From contig OX465579.1 in the NCBI GenBank assembly GCA_950022655.1, positions 81,231,193-81,295,192 on the forward strand: 64,000 bases of DNA, written 5' to 3'. The position numbers and the translations under genes are program-made. Of the stretch, positions 45,613 to 57,394 are shown in pieces. The stretch's first letter is position 1. Each line of letters starts with the position of its first letter. The stretch is from Alentia gelatinosa (Eukaryota > Annelida > Polychaeta > Phyllodocida > Polynoidae). The notes under the pieces were generated by a model. It did not search any database. It saw only the letters and a list, made by a program, of their open reading frames with translations, and was not told where the DNA came from.

Positions 45613-48600
45613 GTAGGAGAAATTTATGATCACATCGTTTTCATGAACTTGGGTCTGACTTAAAAATGTATTCAATTTGAATGGATTCCAAATATTTCCT
45701 TGACAAAATTTAATTCCATTAGGACTTGGAGATTGAATCTTTTCTTTGGAATTCTCTTAGAATTATCTATTTTGTTTGACTCTTGATATGGTTGACGCAA
45801 TTTTAGATGCCTGCCTGACTGCTGCCTGCCTCCTGTCCGTGATGTGAACATTTCCTGATGCCGTATGAAGACTGCTGCTGAAAGATGCCTCCTGATGCCT
45901 GCCACCAGATGAAGCCGTGTGAAGCCTGCCGCCAGATGACGCCACCAGATGACTGCTGCCAGATGACCCCCGTGAAGCCCGCCCAGACGAGATGCCTCCT
46001 GCTGACTGATGCCGTCTCCCGTTGCCTGCCGCCAGCCGCCGCCGTTTGATGCCTGCCGCCGGAAGATGCCGCCTGATGACGCTACCAGATGATGCCGCCT
46101 GAAGCCCGCCCTGACAAGATGCCTCCTGATGACTGCTGCCGCTGTCTTTGGTTTGTTGTGTGTAATGTAAGTGTTCCAGCTTTCCTTTCTGTGGGGATCC
46201 TGCCATTGTTTGTCTTTTCATGTCAACTGTCATTGCTTGTCCTAATTCCTGTTTGTTGCCAGACGTCTGTTTCCTGTTGCCTGACCATGTTGCCTGCTGG
46301 GATCCACGTGAGTGATGCCGGTCTCCTAATGCTGAATGACTCCTGCTGACTAATGCCGTCTCCCGTTGCCTGCCGCCAGCCGCCGCCGTTTGATGCCTGC
46401 CGCCGGAAAATGCCACCTGATGACTGCCGCCTGATGACGCTGCCAGATGACGCCATTTGAACCCCGCCCCAACAAGATGCCTCCTGATGACTGCTGCCGC
46501 TGACTTTGGTTTGCTGTTTGTAATGTAAGTGTTCCATCTTTCCTTTCTATCCTGCCATTGTTTGTATTTTCATGTCAACTGTCATTGCTTGTCCTAATTC
46601 CTGTTTGTTGCCAGACGTCTGTTTCCTGTTGCCTGACCCATGTTGCCTGCTGGGATCCACGTGAGTGATGCCGGTCTCCTAATGCTGAATGACTCCTGCT
46701 GACTAATGCCGTCTCCCGTTGCCTGCCGCCAGCCGCCGCCGTTTGATGCCTGCCGCCGTAAGATGCCACCTGATGACTGCTGCCAGACGATGCCTACTGA
46801 TGACCCCCTGCCAGATGATGCCGTGTGAAGCCTGCCGCCGGAAGATGCCGCCTGATGACGCTACCAGATGACGCCGCCTGAAGCCCGCCCCGACAAGATG
46901 CCTCCTGATGACTGCTGCCGCTGACTTTGGTTTGTTGTGTGTAATGTAAGTGTTCCATCTATCCTTTCTGTGGGAATCCTGCCATTGTTTGTATTTTCAT
47001 GTCAACTGTCATTGCTTGTCCTAATTCCTGTTTGTTGCCAGACGTCTGTTTCCTGTTGCCTGACCATGTTGCCTGCTGGGATCCACGTGAGTGATGTTGG
47101 TCTCCTAATGCTGAATGACTCCTGCTGACTAATGCCGTCTCCCGTTGCCTGCCGCCAGCCGCCGCCGTTTGATGCCTGCCGCCGAAAGATGCCACTTGAT
47201 GACTGCTGCCAGACGATGCCTCCTGATGACCCCCTGCCAGATGATGCCGTGTGAAGCCTGCCTCCAGAAGATGCCTCCTGATGACCGCTGCCAAGAGGTA
47301 GGAGACAACTTATAATTGGATCTATCATATAGGACTATTGTCAACTTTAATGCATAGTAAATACTTTCTTGAAAAGCTATAAATGCATTGGGTTTCCTAT
47401 AATTTCCTTTCTTGAGAATTCTTTTAGCATTATCTGTTGATTTAAAAATTGATGACATGTAATTGCAGATGCCTGCCTGCCGCCAGTCCAAACCGTGTGA
47501 AGCCTGCCGCCATTAGATGACTCCAGTTTCCTGCCTGATGACTGCCTTCCGCTTGTCCAAGACGTGTGAAGCCTGTTGCGAAAGATGACACCCGTTGCTT
47601 GCCACTAGATGACTGCCTTCTCTGCTGCCTCACAGGACACAACCTGCTCAACTACTGCATGGATGGTTGTGACTACCTGGGGCGAGGTCGGGGCCCCAGG
47701 AGCCAGAGAAGGAACGACTCTAGGTAGGAGAAATTTATGATCACATCTTTTTCATGAACTTGGGTCTATGACTTAAAAATCTATTCAATTTGAATGGATT
47801 CCAAATATTTCCTTGAAAAAATTTAATTCCATTAGCACTCGGAGATTGAATCTTTTCTTTGGAATTCTCTTAGAATTATCTATTTTGTTTGACTCTTGAT
47901 ATGGTTGACGTAATTTTAGATGCCTGCCTGACTGCTGCCTGCCTCCTATCCGTGATGTAAACGTTTCCTGATGCCGTATGAAGACTGCTGCTGAAAGATG
48001 CCTCCTGATGCCTGCCACCAGATGAAGCCGTGTGAAGGCTGCCGCCAGATGACGCCACCAGATGACTGCTGCCAGATGACCCCCCCCCCCCCTGAAGCCC
48101 GCCCAGACGAGATGCCTCCTGCTGACTAATGCCGTCTCCCGTTGCCTGCCGCCAGCCGCCGCCGTTTGATGCCTGCCCCCGGAAGATGCCACCTGATGAC
48201 TGCCGCCTGATGACGCTGCCAGATGACGCCACCTGAAGCCCACCCCGACAAGATGCCTCCTGATGACCGCTGACTTTGGTTTGTCGTGTGTAATGTAAGT
48301 GTTCCATCTTTCCTTTCTGTGGGGATCCTGCCATTGTTTGTATTTTCATGTCAACTGTCATTGCTTGTCCTAATTCCTGTTTGTTGCCAGACGTCTGTTT
48401 CCTGTTGCCTGACCATGTTGCTTGCTGGGATCCACGTGAGTGATGCCGGTCTCCTAATGCTGAATGACTCCTGCTGACTAATGCCGTCTCCCATTGCCTG
48501 CCGCCAGCCGCCGCCGTTTGATGCCTGCCCCCGGAAGATGCCACCTGATGACTGCCGCCTGATGACGCTGCCAGATGACGCCATCTGAAGCCCGCCCCGA

Positions 48601-51600
48601 CAAGATGCCTCCTGATGACTGCTGACTTTGGTTTGTTGTGTGTAATGTAAGTGTTCCATCTTTCCTTTCTGTGGGGATCCTGCCATTGTTTGTATTTTCA
48701 TGTCAACTGTCATTGCTTGTCCTAATTCCAGTTTGTTGCCAGACGTCTGTTTCCTGTTGCCTGACCATGTTGCCTGCTGGGATCCACGTGAGTGATGCCG
48801 GTCTCCTAATGCTGAATGACTCCTGCTGACTAATGCCGTCTCCCGTTGCCTGCCGCCAGCCGCCGCCGTTTGATGCCTGCCGCCGGAAGATGCCACCTGA
48901 TGACTGCTGCCAGAAGATGCCTCCTGATGACTGCTGCCAAGAGGTAGGAGACAACTTATAATTGGATCTATCATATAGGACTATTGTCAACTTTAATGCG
49001 TAGCAAATACTTTCTTGAAAAGCTATAAATGCATTGGGTTTTCTATAATTTCCTTTCTTTAGAATTCTCTTAGCATTATCTGTTGATTTAAATATTGGTG
49101 ACATGTAATTGCAGATGCCTGCCTGCCGCCAGTCCAAACCCTGTGAAGCCTGCCTCCATTAGATGACTCCTGTTTCCTGCCTGATGACTGCCTGCTGCCT
49201 GTCCAAGATGTGTGAAGCCTGTTGCCGAAAGGTGACACCCGTTGCTTGCCACTAGATGACTGCCTTCTCTGCTGCCTCACAGGACGCAACCTGCTCAACT
49301 ACTGCATGGATGGTTGTGACTACCTGGGGCGAGGTCGGGGCCCCAGGAGCCAGAGAAGGAACGACTCCAGGTAGGAGAAATTTATGATCACATCTTTTTC
49401 ATGAACTTGGTTCTATGACTTAAATATCTATTCAATTTGAATGGATTCCAAATATTTCCTCTACAAAATTTAATTCCATTAGGACTCGGAGATTGAATCT
49501 TTTCTTTGGAATTCTCATAGAATTATCTATTTTGTTTGACTCTTGATATGGTTGACATAATTTTAGATGCCTGCCTGACTGCTGCCTGCCTCCTGTCCAT
49601 GATGTGAACGTTTCCTGATGCCGTATGAAGACTGCTGCTGAAAGATGCCTCCTGATGCCTGCCACCAGATGAAGCCGTGTGAAGCCTGCCGCCAGATGAC
49701 CCCACCAGATGACTGCTGCCAGATGATCCCCCTGAAGCCCGCCTCGACGAGATGCCTCCTGCTGACTAATGCCGCTGACTTTGGTTTGTTGTGTGTAATG
49801 TAAGTGTTCCATCTTTCCTTTCTGTGGGGATCCTGCCATTGTTTGTATTTTCATGTCAACTGTCATTGCTTGTCCTAATTCCTGTTTGTTGCCAGACGTC
49901 TGTTTCCTGTTGCCTGACCATGTTGCCTGCTGGGATCCACGTGAGTGATGCCGGTCTCCTAATGCTGAATGACTCCTGCTGACTAATGCCGTCTCCCGTT
50001 GCCTGCCGCCAGCCGCCGCCGTTTGATGCCTGCCGCCGGAAGATGCCACCTGATGACTGCTGCCAGAAGATGCCTCCTGATGACTGCTGCCAAGAGGTAG
50101 GAGACAACTTATAATTGGATCTATCATATAGGACTATTGTCAACTTAAATGCATAGTAAATACTTTCTTGAAAAGCTACAAATGCATTGGGTTTCCTATA
50201 ATTTCCTTTCTTTAGAATTCTCTTAGCATTATATGTTGATTTAAATATTGGTGACATGTAATTGCAGATGCCTGCCTGCCGCCAGTCCAAACCCTGTGAA
50301 GCCTGCCTCCATTAGATGACTCCTGTTTCCTGCCTGATGACTGCCTGCTGCCTGTCCAAGATGTGTGAAGCCTGTTGCCGAAAGGTGACACCCGTTGCTT
50401 GCCACTAGATGACTGCCTTCTCTGCTGCCTCACAGGACGCAACCTGCTCAACTACTGCATGGATGGTTGTGACTACCTGGGGCGAGGTCGGGGCCCCAGG
50501 AGCCAGAGAAGGAACGACTCCAGGTAGGAGAAATTTATGATCACATCTTTTTCATGAACTTGGTTCTATGACTTAAATATCTATTCAATTTGAATGGATT
50601 CCAAATATTTCCTTGAAAAAATTTAATTCCATTAGGACTCGGAGATTGAATCTTTTCTTTGGAATTCTCTTAGAATTATCTATTTTGTTTGACTCTTGAT
50701 ATGGTTGACATAATTTTAGATGCCTGCCTGACTGCTGCCTGCCTCCTGTCCATGATGTGAACGTTTCCTGATGCCGTATGAAGACTGCTGCTGAAAGATG
50801 CCTCCTGATGCCTGCCACCAGATGAAGCCGTGTGAAGCCTGCCGCCAGATGACCCCACCAGATGACTGCTGCCAGATGATCCCCCTGAAGCCCGCCTCGA
50901 CGAGATGCCTCCTGCTGACTAATGCCGCTGACTTTGGTTTGTTGTGTGTAATGTAAGTGTTCCATCTTTCCTTTCTGTGGGGATCCTGCCATTGTTTGTA
51001 TTTTCATGTCAACTGTCATTGCTTGTCCTAATTCCTGTTTGTTGCCAGACGTCTGTTTCCTGTTGCCTGACCATGTTGCCTGCTGGGATCCACGTGAGTG
51101 ATGCCGGTCTCCTAATGCTGAATGACTCCTGCTGACTAATGCCGTCTCCCATTGCCTGCCGCCAGCCGCCGCCGTTTGATGCCTGCCGCCGGAAGATGCC
51201 ACCTGATGACTGCCGCCTGATGACGCTGCCAGATGAGGCCACCTGAAGCCCACCCCGACAAGATGCCTCCTGAGTACTGCTGACTTTGGTTTGTTGTGTG
51301 TAATGTAAGTGTTCCATCTTTCCTTTCTGTGGGGATCCTGCCATTGTTTGTATTTTCATGTCAACTGTCATTGCTTGTCCTAATTCCTGTTTGTTGCCAG
51401 ACGTCTGTTTCCTGTTGCCTGACCATGTTGCCTGCTGGGATCCACGTGAGTGATGCCGGTCTCCTAATGCTGAATGACTCCTGCTGACTAATGCCGTCTC
51501 CCGTTGCCTGCCGCCAGCCGCCGCCGTTTGATGCCTGCAGCCGGAAGATGCCACCTGATGACTGCTGCCAGAAGATGCCTCCTGATGACTGCTGCCAAGA

Positions 51601-53145
51601 GGTAGGAGACAACTTATAATTGGATCTATCATATAGGACTATTGTCAACTTTAATGCATAGTAAATACTTTCTTGAAAAGCTACAAATGCATTGGGTTTC
51701 CTATAATTTCCTTTCTTTAGAATTCTCTTAGCATTATCTGTTAATTTAAATATTGGTGACATGTAATTGCAGATGCCTGCCTGCCGCCAGTCCAAACCCT
51801 GTGAAGCCTGCCGCCATTAGATGACTCCTGTTTCCTGCCTGATGACTGCCTGCCGCCTGTCCAAGATGTGTGAAGCCTGTTGCCGAAAGATGACACCCGT
51901 TGCTTGCCACTAGATGACTGCCTTCTCTGCTGCCTCACAGGACGCAACCTGCTCAACTACTGCATGGATGGTTGTGACTACCTGGGGCGAGGTCGGGGCC
52001 CCAGGAGCCAGAGAAGGAACGACTCCAGGTAGGAGAAATTTATGATCACATCTTTTTCATGAACTTGGTTCTATGACTTAAAAATCTATTCAATTTGAAT
52101 GGATTCCAAATATTTCCTTGAAAAAATTTAATTCCATTAGCACTCGGGATATAGTTGACGTAATTTTAGATGCCTGCCTGATTGCTGCCTGCCTCCTGTC
52201 TAATGCCGTCTCCCGTTGCCTGCAGCCAGCCGCCGCCGTTTGATGCCTGCCCCTGGAAGATGACACCTGATGACTGCCGCCTGATGACACTGCCAGATGA
52301 CGCCACCTGAAGCCCGCCCAGACAAGATGCCTCCTGATGACTGCTGACTTCGGTTTGTTGTGTTTAATGTAAGTGTTCCATCTTTCCTTTCTGTGGGGAT
52401 CCTGCCATTGTTTGTATTTTCATGTCAACTGTCATTGCTTGTCCTAACTACTGTTTGTTGCCAGACATCTTTTGCCTAACTGCTGTGCTGCCAAGTGAGT
52501 GATGGCGGTATCCTGATGCTGTATGACTCCTGCTGACTATTGATGCCTCCTGATGACTGCATACCCCCGATGAAGCCTGCTTCCAAAAGACTCTGTGTCT
52601 ACTAATTAAATCCTTTAGATCAATAAATTGATAAATTGATGCATAAGAACATTATCATCAACCAGGTTGCTGTTTTTAAGTTCTGACCATATTTCTGGCA
52701 ATTGAGAGACCAGTTTAGGGCCAAGTTCAGATTTATAGGGGGGTAAGATTGGTCACTGGTATGGAATGCTGTGGGGTAAACGTCTAAAGACTTATGTAAC
52801 ATTGTGTCTAATTTCATTGTGGAATGCTATGGTTTGACCGTTGTAAAACAAGTATTCTATTAACACAGCAGAGGGTTCAAAAAGACGAATGTCACATGCC
52901 CATCACTGGCCACCAGTATATTTTTCTAGCTAAAGACTTATGTATCATTATGCCTAATTTTGGTGTGGAATGCTGCAGTGTGACCATCGTAAAACGGGTA
53001 TTCTTTTAACACAGCAGAGGGTTCAAAAAGACAGATGTCACATGCCCATCACTTGCCACCAGTAAATTTTCTCGCTAAAGACACTTATGTATCATTATAC
53101 CAATAGAACATCCCCATTTATACCTGCAACCAAGATGTTAGATTT

Positions 53146-53241
53146 CCTTTTGAAGATTGCCTCAAGACGCTGTGTGAAGCCTGCTGTGAGAAAATGCCTC
53201 TATATTGGCACGGGTCCCCAGTGTGGAATGCCGTAGTGTGA
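53146..53241 (+). CDS. Possible terminal Cys-rich exon, copy 2
   Basis: The frame reads PFEDCLKTLCEACCEKMPLY, then WHGSPVWNAVV and TGA at 53239. It aligns without gaps to 41461-41556. An upstream acceptor is less clear than in copy 1. It matches the CEACC.KM motif of the arrays. Confidence 0.35.
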   Translation, partial: PFEDCLKTLCEACCEKMPLYWHGSPVWNAVV

Positions 53242-53298
53242 CCCTTCGATGGTAACATTCTTGTTATCCATCTATCTCCATCTTAGATAAAATAACTT

Positions 53299-53304
53299 AA
53301 TAAA
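53299..53304 (+). promoter_or_regulatory. Putative polyadenylation signal AATAAA, copy 2
   Basis: AATAAA 58 bp after the candidate stop, at the same spacing as copy 1. Confidence 0.38.
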
Positions 53305-53609
53305 AAAGAGCCCAGCAGTTCCTCCAGCCCCTGAGGATGATAGGACATTTGAGTTTCCTGAATCCTCCCTTCTAAAATGCTAAATCAGTTAGGCTAAACT
53401 AGAAAACGAATTCAAACACATCTAAATTAGCTATTTCATAAAAAAAAAGTAAAGTAGGAGGCATGCTTCAGAGAGCGACCTTCATGTGGTGCATGCTGTA
53501 AATGCACAGTTAGAGTTTCTGAGACTCTAGCTGTGTAGCCAAAAGCTCTCTATATTTATTCACACTTGAAGAATGTGCATTATACATCATGTACTTATTG
53601 CTTCATCAA

Positions 53610-53932
53610 TGTTTCCGTCTCTGTCTCTCCCTCTTCGTCTGCCTTTCTCAGTCTCTCTCTCTTCTCTCTTTCCTTCTCTCTCTCTCCATCTCTCTCTCTC
53701 CATCTCTCTCCCTGTTTTTCCCTCTCTCTCTGTCACTGTCATTCTCTGTCTCTCTTTTTCTGTCTCTGCCTCTCTGTCTCTTTGTCTCTGCCTCTCTCTC
53801 TGTTTCTGTCTCTCTCTCTCTCCCTGTCTCTCTCTCTCCCTGTCCTCTCTCACTCCTCTCTTTTTACGTCTCTCTCTGTTCCTCTCTCTCTGTCTATCTC
53901 TCCCTCTCTGTGTGTCTGTCTCTCTCTCTTTA
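53610..53932. repeat. TCTC/TCTG simple sequence
   Basis: Pyrimidine tract like that at 14456-15430, following tail 2 directly. Open frames over it are low complexity. Confidence 0.88.
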
Positions 53933-54225
53933 TCTCACCCCAGATATTTTTTCTCCATAGACTTAACATTGGAAACTCGTATCTAACACCCATTAGATAT
54001 TTAGGAAAAATATCCAATGGGGGATAATGTCACAAATGTTAGCCCATAAGTCAATATAAAGGGTGAGATAAATTCAGAAACCCATTCAAGTTTAGGGTCA
54101 GAGCTCGATCCCATCTCATTTGAATCGCATAGCAATTCACGCGGCTTCGCCTTGTGAATTACTACGTGATTCAAACTCGATGGGATACAACCTCAGACCC
54201 TAAACTTTCATGGGTTTCCTCTATA
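53931..54225. mobile_element. Fold-back MITE, copy 2
   Basis: Reverse-oriented relative of 11770-12072: starts TATCTCACCCC, then TTTCTCCATAGACTTAACAT. The fold-back arms are AAACCCATTCAAGTTTAGGGT (bar small gaps) against ACCCTAAACTTTCATGGGTTT, and GAATCGCATAGCAATTCAC against GTGAATTACTACGTGATTC. It sits inside the pyrimidine tract. Confidence 0.6.
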
Positions 54226-54665
54226 GTATCTCTCTGTCTCTTTCTCTCTGTCTCTCTCTCCATATCTCTCTCTGTCTCTCTCTCCATATCTCTCTCTGTC
54301 TCTCTCTCCATATCTCTCTCTGTCTCTCTCTCCATATCTCTCTCTGTCTCTCTCTCTCTCTCTCGTTCTGTCTCTGTCTTTACGTTTCTCTCTGTCTGTA
54401 TGTGTATGTCTCTCTCCCTTCATCTTTTTCTATCTGTCTCTGATTCTGTCTGTCTTTGTCTGTCTCTGTCTGTTTCTCTTTCTGTCTCTCCTTCTCTCCC
54501 TCTCTCCCCTCTCCCTCGCTCTCTCTCTTTCCATCTCTCTCTCTCTCTTTCCATCTCTCTCTGTCTCTCTTCTGTCTCTCCTTTTGTCTTTCTTTTTCTG
54601 TCTCTCTATCTCTCTCACTTTCACTCTCTCTCTCTCTCTGTCCTTCTCCCTCTCATATATTTTCT
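54226..54665. repeat. TCTC simple sequence with a 24-bp subarray
   Basis: Continuation of the pyrimidine tract. CTCTCTCCATATCTCTCTCT and GTCT form a regular 24-bp array at about 54250-54345. Confidence 0.88.
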
Positions 54666-54890
54666 CTGTGTGTGGGTGGGTGGGTGTGTCTCCCGTGATT
54701 AGCATAATTGATATTTCAACCACTATACAAATAAACAGGACACAAAATTTCTGGCTCATCTTGACGGGTCGGTAGATGAATAGTATTACTCCGAGCGATA
54801 GCGAAGAGTATTGCGTAGCGTCACCTAATTCGTGCGTGCCGTGCATTGTTTATATACATAGTTCCTATTATGCCCGTCAGGTCGCCGGAA

Positions 54891-54922
54891 AAAGCCGTAT
54901 TCTCCTAGGAGAATACGGCTTT
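54891..54922. repeat. Perfect 32-bp palindrome
   Basis: AAAGCCGTATTCTCC followed directly by its mirror arm, with no spacer. The centre CTCCTAGGAG is the same as in the palindrome at 1329-1344. Confidence 0.85.
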
Positions 54923-54929
54923 CCGTGTT

Positions 54930-55538
54930 CTACTCAGTAGCGATCTGGAGGCTCCATAGGCTTAGTATGGACACTACGTATTGGGTGAGAATTGTAGAAA
55001 TCACTTGCCCACACAGGCGCCACTATTGGATGACGCTACATCCTCATGACGCTGGATGCCATTGGTACACCACGGAGAAAGCGAGGGAACGAGCGTGCAT
55101 CCACCTCGGCTTTGTTAGTCCTCACTTAGAATTGTTATAACATAACCTCTGATATCTATGATCTGCTCCTCGGTGATATTTCATTACGTATAAAGATCAT
55201 TCTATCAGACCTTTTGGTCTTATACACAGATTATAATGAGGTGATAAAAAGCTGTTTACTAACATAATGGAGACATACCTCCAGACCTGCAAATTGATTT
55301 CTTTGATGTGCTGCAGCTATGGATATTCACATCTGTGGTTTTAATGGATCCGAGAAAACAGACATCTGAGGCCCTTGCTTTGATCACCCACCATTCATCA
55401 CTTAAGTCCCAGTTCCTGGAAAATGAGAATGAAATAATCCGCTATTATCAACATGATCATGAACTTAATTATGTGGCATCTAACTGTTGGTTAAGTTCTC
55501 TTTAGTGGCAGTATGTTCCTCTTCATAATAAGAACATT
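54930..55538. other. No gene recognised
   Basis: Short open frames at 54925-55140 and 55308-55505 on the plus strand match nothing I know. The part after about 55300 is probably decayed LINE 3' sequence read from the other strand. Confidence 0.3.
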
Positions 55539-55800
55539 TTAATCAAGAGGTATGTTTATTTCATAATGATACCGTTCGGTTGGCAGAATACCATGAATTA
55601 TTTTGTATTGCAAGTATTGAGCAGATCTAGTAGCTTTAAAATGGCAAGTGGGTAGTTCCCATATTAGATAAGATGAATAATTACTCTTTATTGGAGGGAT
55701 CAGATAATTTTCTTGTACATCTCTTCGTTGCTCCACGTGTTGGGTACCTCTATGGGTCACAGATAAGCGATCTAAAAGGCCTTTTTCCACATGTCGGTGT
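55539..55800 (-). mobile_element. LINE 3' fragment with zf-RVT-like segment
   Basis: The minus-strand frame 55539-55790 includes SYLIWELPTCHFKATRSAQ followed by YLQYKIIHGILPTERY. The FQYK..H.ILPT signature is typical of the zinc-binding region after the RT of L1-type elements. Downstream, toward lower coordinates, the expected C..C...H..C region is decayed and frameshifted. No palm domain is nearby, so this is a short remnant. Confidence 0.6.
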
Positions 55801-55990
55801 CACACCTTATCTACTTATAACGTATTCTTTAACATTGAATGACTGGGTGTATGAGCGTAATACGTTTATAAAACCAATATAAAGTACTTTCAGAAAGCGA
55901 ACAGCGATTCCATCATATTCTATTGTAGTCCAGCATTGATTTGGTGGGCTAAACCTGTATATCACATTAATAATATTTAAGATATGGTTA
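55770..55990. repeat. Dispersed repeat, copy 2 (direct mate of 341-600)
   Basis: Shares GGTGTCACACCTTATCTACT, TGTATGAGCGTAATA and a TATTTAAGATATGG end with the left-edge copy. It directly follows the LINE fragment at 55539-55800, so it may be part of the same element read from the other side. Confidence 0.58.
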
Positions 55991-56590
55991 AGACAACATG
56001 GAAACAATGCATATGGATTCCAGTCCCTGGCCCTCCGGAGAGATTGTTGATGACGTCATCCACTGGCTATTAATAAGGCGAGCGCGGGCCAATGAGGATC
56101 ATTCTGTGTGCAGCAGCCTTCGAGACAAGATTATAGAGCATTACCGGGAAACACGTAGGCCGAGCCTACCCATGCGTTAGTGTGAATGTAACCGTAGGCT
56201 CAGGAATAAAGCACCATTTGCACGGAACCGTATCTGATAGTACTCGTTTTCTGTATTACTGTTACAATATATGTATATAATCGAAACAAATACCCACAAT
56301 GAAAAAAAAAAAAAGTTATTTATAAAGAGGACATACCCAGTTATATTTGAAAATTCTTATGAATATCACATCAATAGCCAGATTCTTTTGATTGGAATGA
56401 TTAAAATTGTAAGTAATTGGAATCGAAGCAATAGGCAACCAGTTCGTTAACAACCTCTTCACTCATACCCGCCACTCACACCCTATGTGTGAATGCAAAG
56501 GCGCGAGGCATGACGGCGCAGTTTTACCGAAAGCCCGCGTTGCTATGCAACATGACCGCATGGCGGCGCTGAATGGAAAACTGCTATAGG
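55991..56590. other. Mixed DNA with a CRE-like palindrome and GC-rich repeat
   Basis: GATGACGTCATC (56049-56060) is a perfect palindrome with a CRE core. 56455-56590 carries a GGCGGCGCTGAA patch shared with 840-1070. No gene seen. Confidence 0.35.
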
Positions 56591-57390
56591 GAGCCAAATA
56601 ACCGGGGAACTGAGTCTACTCTGTAGCCTGTAGTGCGGCCACCATTTACCAGACGGCGTGTTCTCGGCTCAAGGTACCGGCCCCGTGCGCCTGAAGCGGT
56701 CGTGAAAGAGACTATTAGGCCTAGTCTCTTTCACAGACACTTGGAGGCGCACAAGGCAGCCTGACCTCGTCAGCGTGCTCCGTGCGCCTCTAGCCTGTAG
56801 TGCGGCCACCACTCACCAGATGGCGTGTTCATGCCGAAGCTGCCCTGTGCGCCTCGAGCGGTCGTGAAAGAGACTAAGAGACCATCGACGTAGACTGGTT
56901 CCCTACCCATATGAAATAAGGGGCAGGTAACGGGTTCCACGGGCACGACCTAGCCTGGAAGCCTGGCCTAGTTAGACTATAGGCCAGGTAACGGGTTCCA
57001 TTTTTATGTTGCATTATTGGTAACGCCTCCTGGTTCCCTGGTCATCCGCTAGAGGGCTCGGCGGAATTAGGTATATGACAAGCAGATACCAGCCAAACCA
57101 CTAGGCTGGTTCCCGGGGTATCCGCTAGTCACAGGCGGGCACCAGCCAAAGTTGAAGGTCATGCCTGTGGAACCCGTTACCTGCCCCTTATTTCATATGG
57201 GCAGGGAACCAGTCTAGGGCACGACCTTCAACTTTGGCTGGTGCCCGCCTGTGACTAGCGGATACCCCGGGAACCAGCCTAGTTCCGTGTACACGCCGTC
57301 TGGTGAATAGTAGCCGCACTACAGGCTAAGTTCCGCCGAGCCCTCTAGCGGATGACCGGGGAACCAGGAGGCGTTACCAATAATTACCTA
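56590..57390. repeat. Interleaved inverted-repeat complex
   Basis: Long arm pairs: 56891-56940 with 57167-57216 (CCCATATGAAATAAGGGGCA type), 57015-57066 with 57331-57383 (GCCCTCTAGCGGATGACC type), and 57101-57158 with 57224-57281 (GCGGGCACCAGCC type). The first pair crosses the other two. CCTGTAGTGCGGCCACCA occurs twice on the left, and a diverged inverted copy lies at about 57290-57325. Pieces such as GAACCCGTTACCTGGCCTAG recur at about 60721. Probably nested fold-back elements. Confidence 0.7.
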
Positions 57391-57394
57391 CCAC

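Larger units (their letters stand above)
41876..52600 (+). repeat. Repeat block 2: duplicate array of Cys-rich exon-like modules
   Basis: Same orientation and module types as block 1. The regions 17.6-18.4 kb and 42.85-43.6 kb match at an offset of 25,227 bp with only a few indels. The right part contains a tandem higher-order unit of exactly 1,153 bp (recurring positions 48638, 49791 and 50944), and 352-bp steps at 48286-48638 and 50944-51296. Its end (CTTTTGCCTAACTGCTGTGC, then AAGTGAGTGATGGCGG) is the same as the end of block 1. Most modules are interrupted by TAG or TGA on the plus strand. Confidence 0.82.
52601..53570. repeat. Tail 2, with an internal roughly 160-bp tandem repeat
   Basis: The uninterrupted version of the tail. 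Between about 52795 and 53100 there are at least two roughly 160-bp repeats with GTGGAATGCT, CACAGCAGAGGGTTCAAAAA and ATGCCCATCACT. It ends with the terminal-exon candidate, AATAAA and an AT-rich segment shared with tail 1b. Confidence 0.8.

Noticed and set aside
19593..51487. Recurring 60-63-codon plus frames starting MCNVSVPSFLSVG
   Set aside because: They run through donor-like GTAAGT and the intron-like segment to the next exon-like piece, so they read across putative introns. They are copies of one repeat segment.
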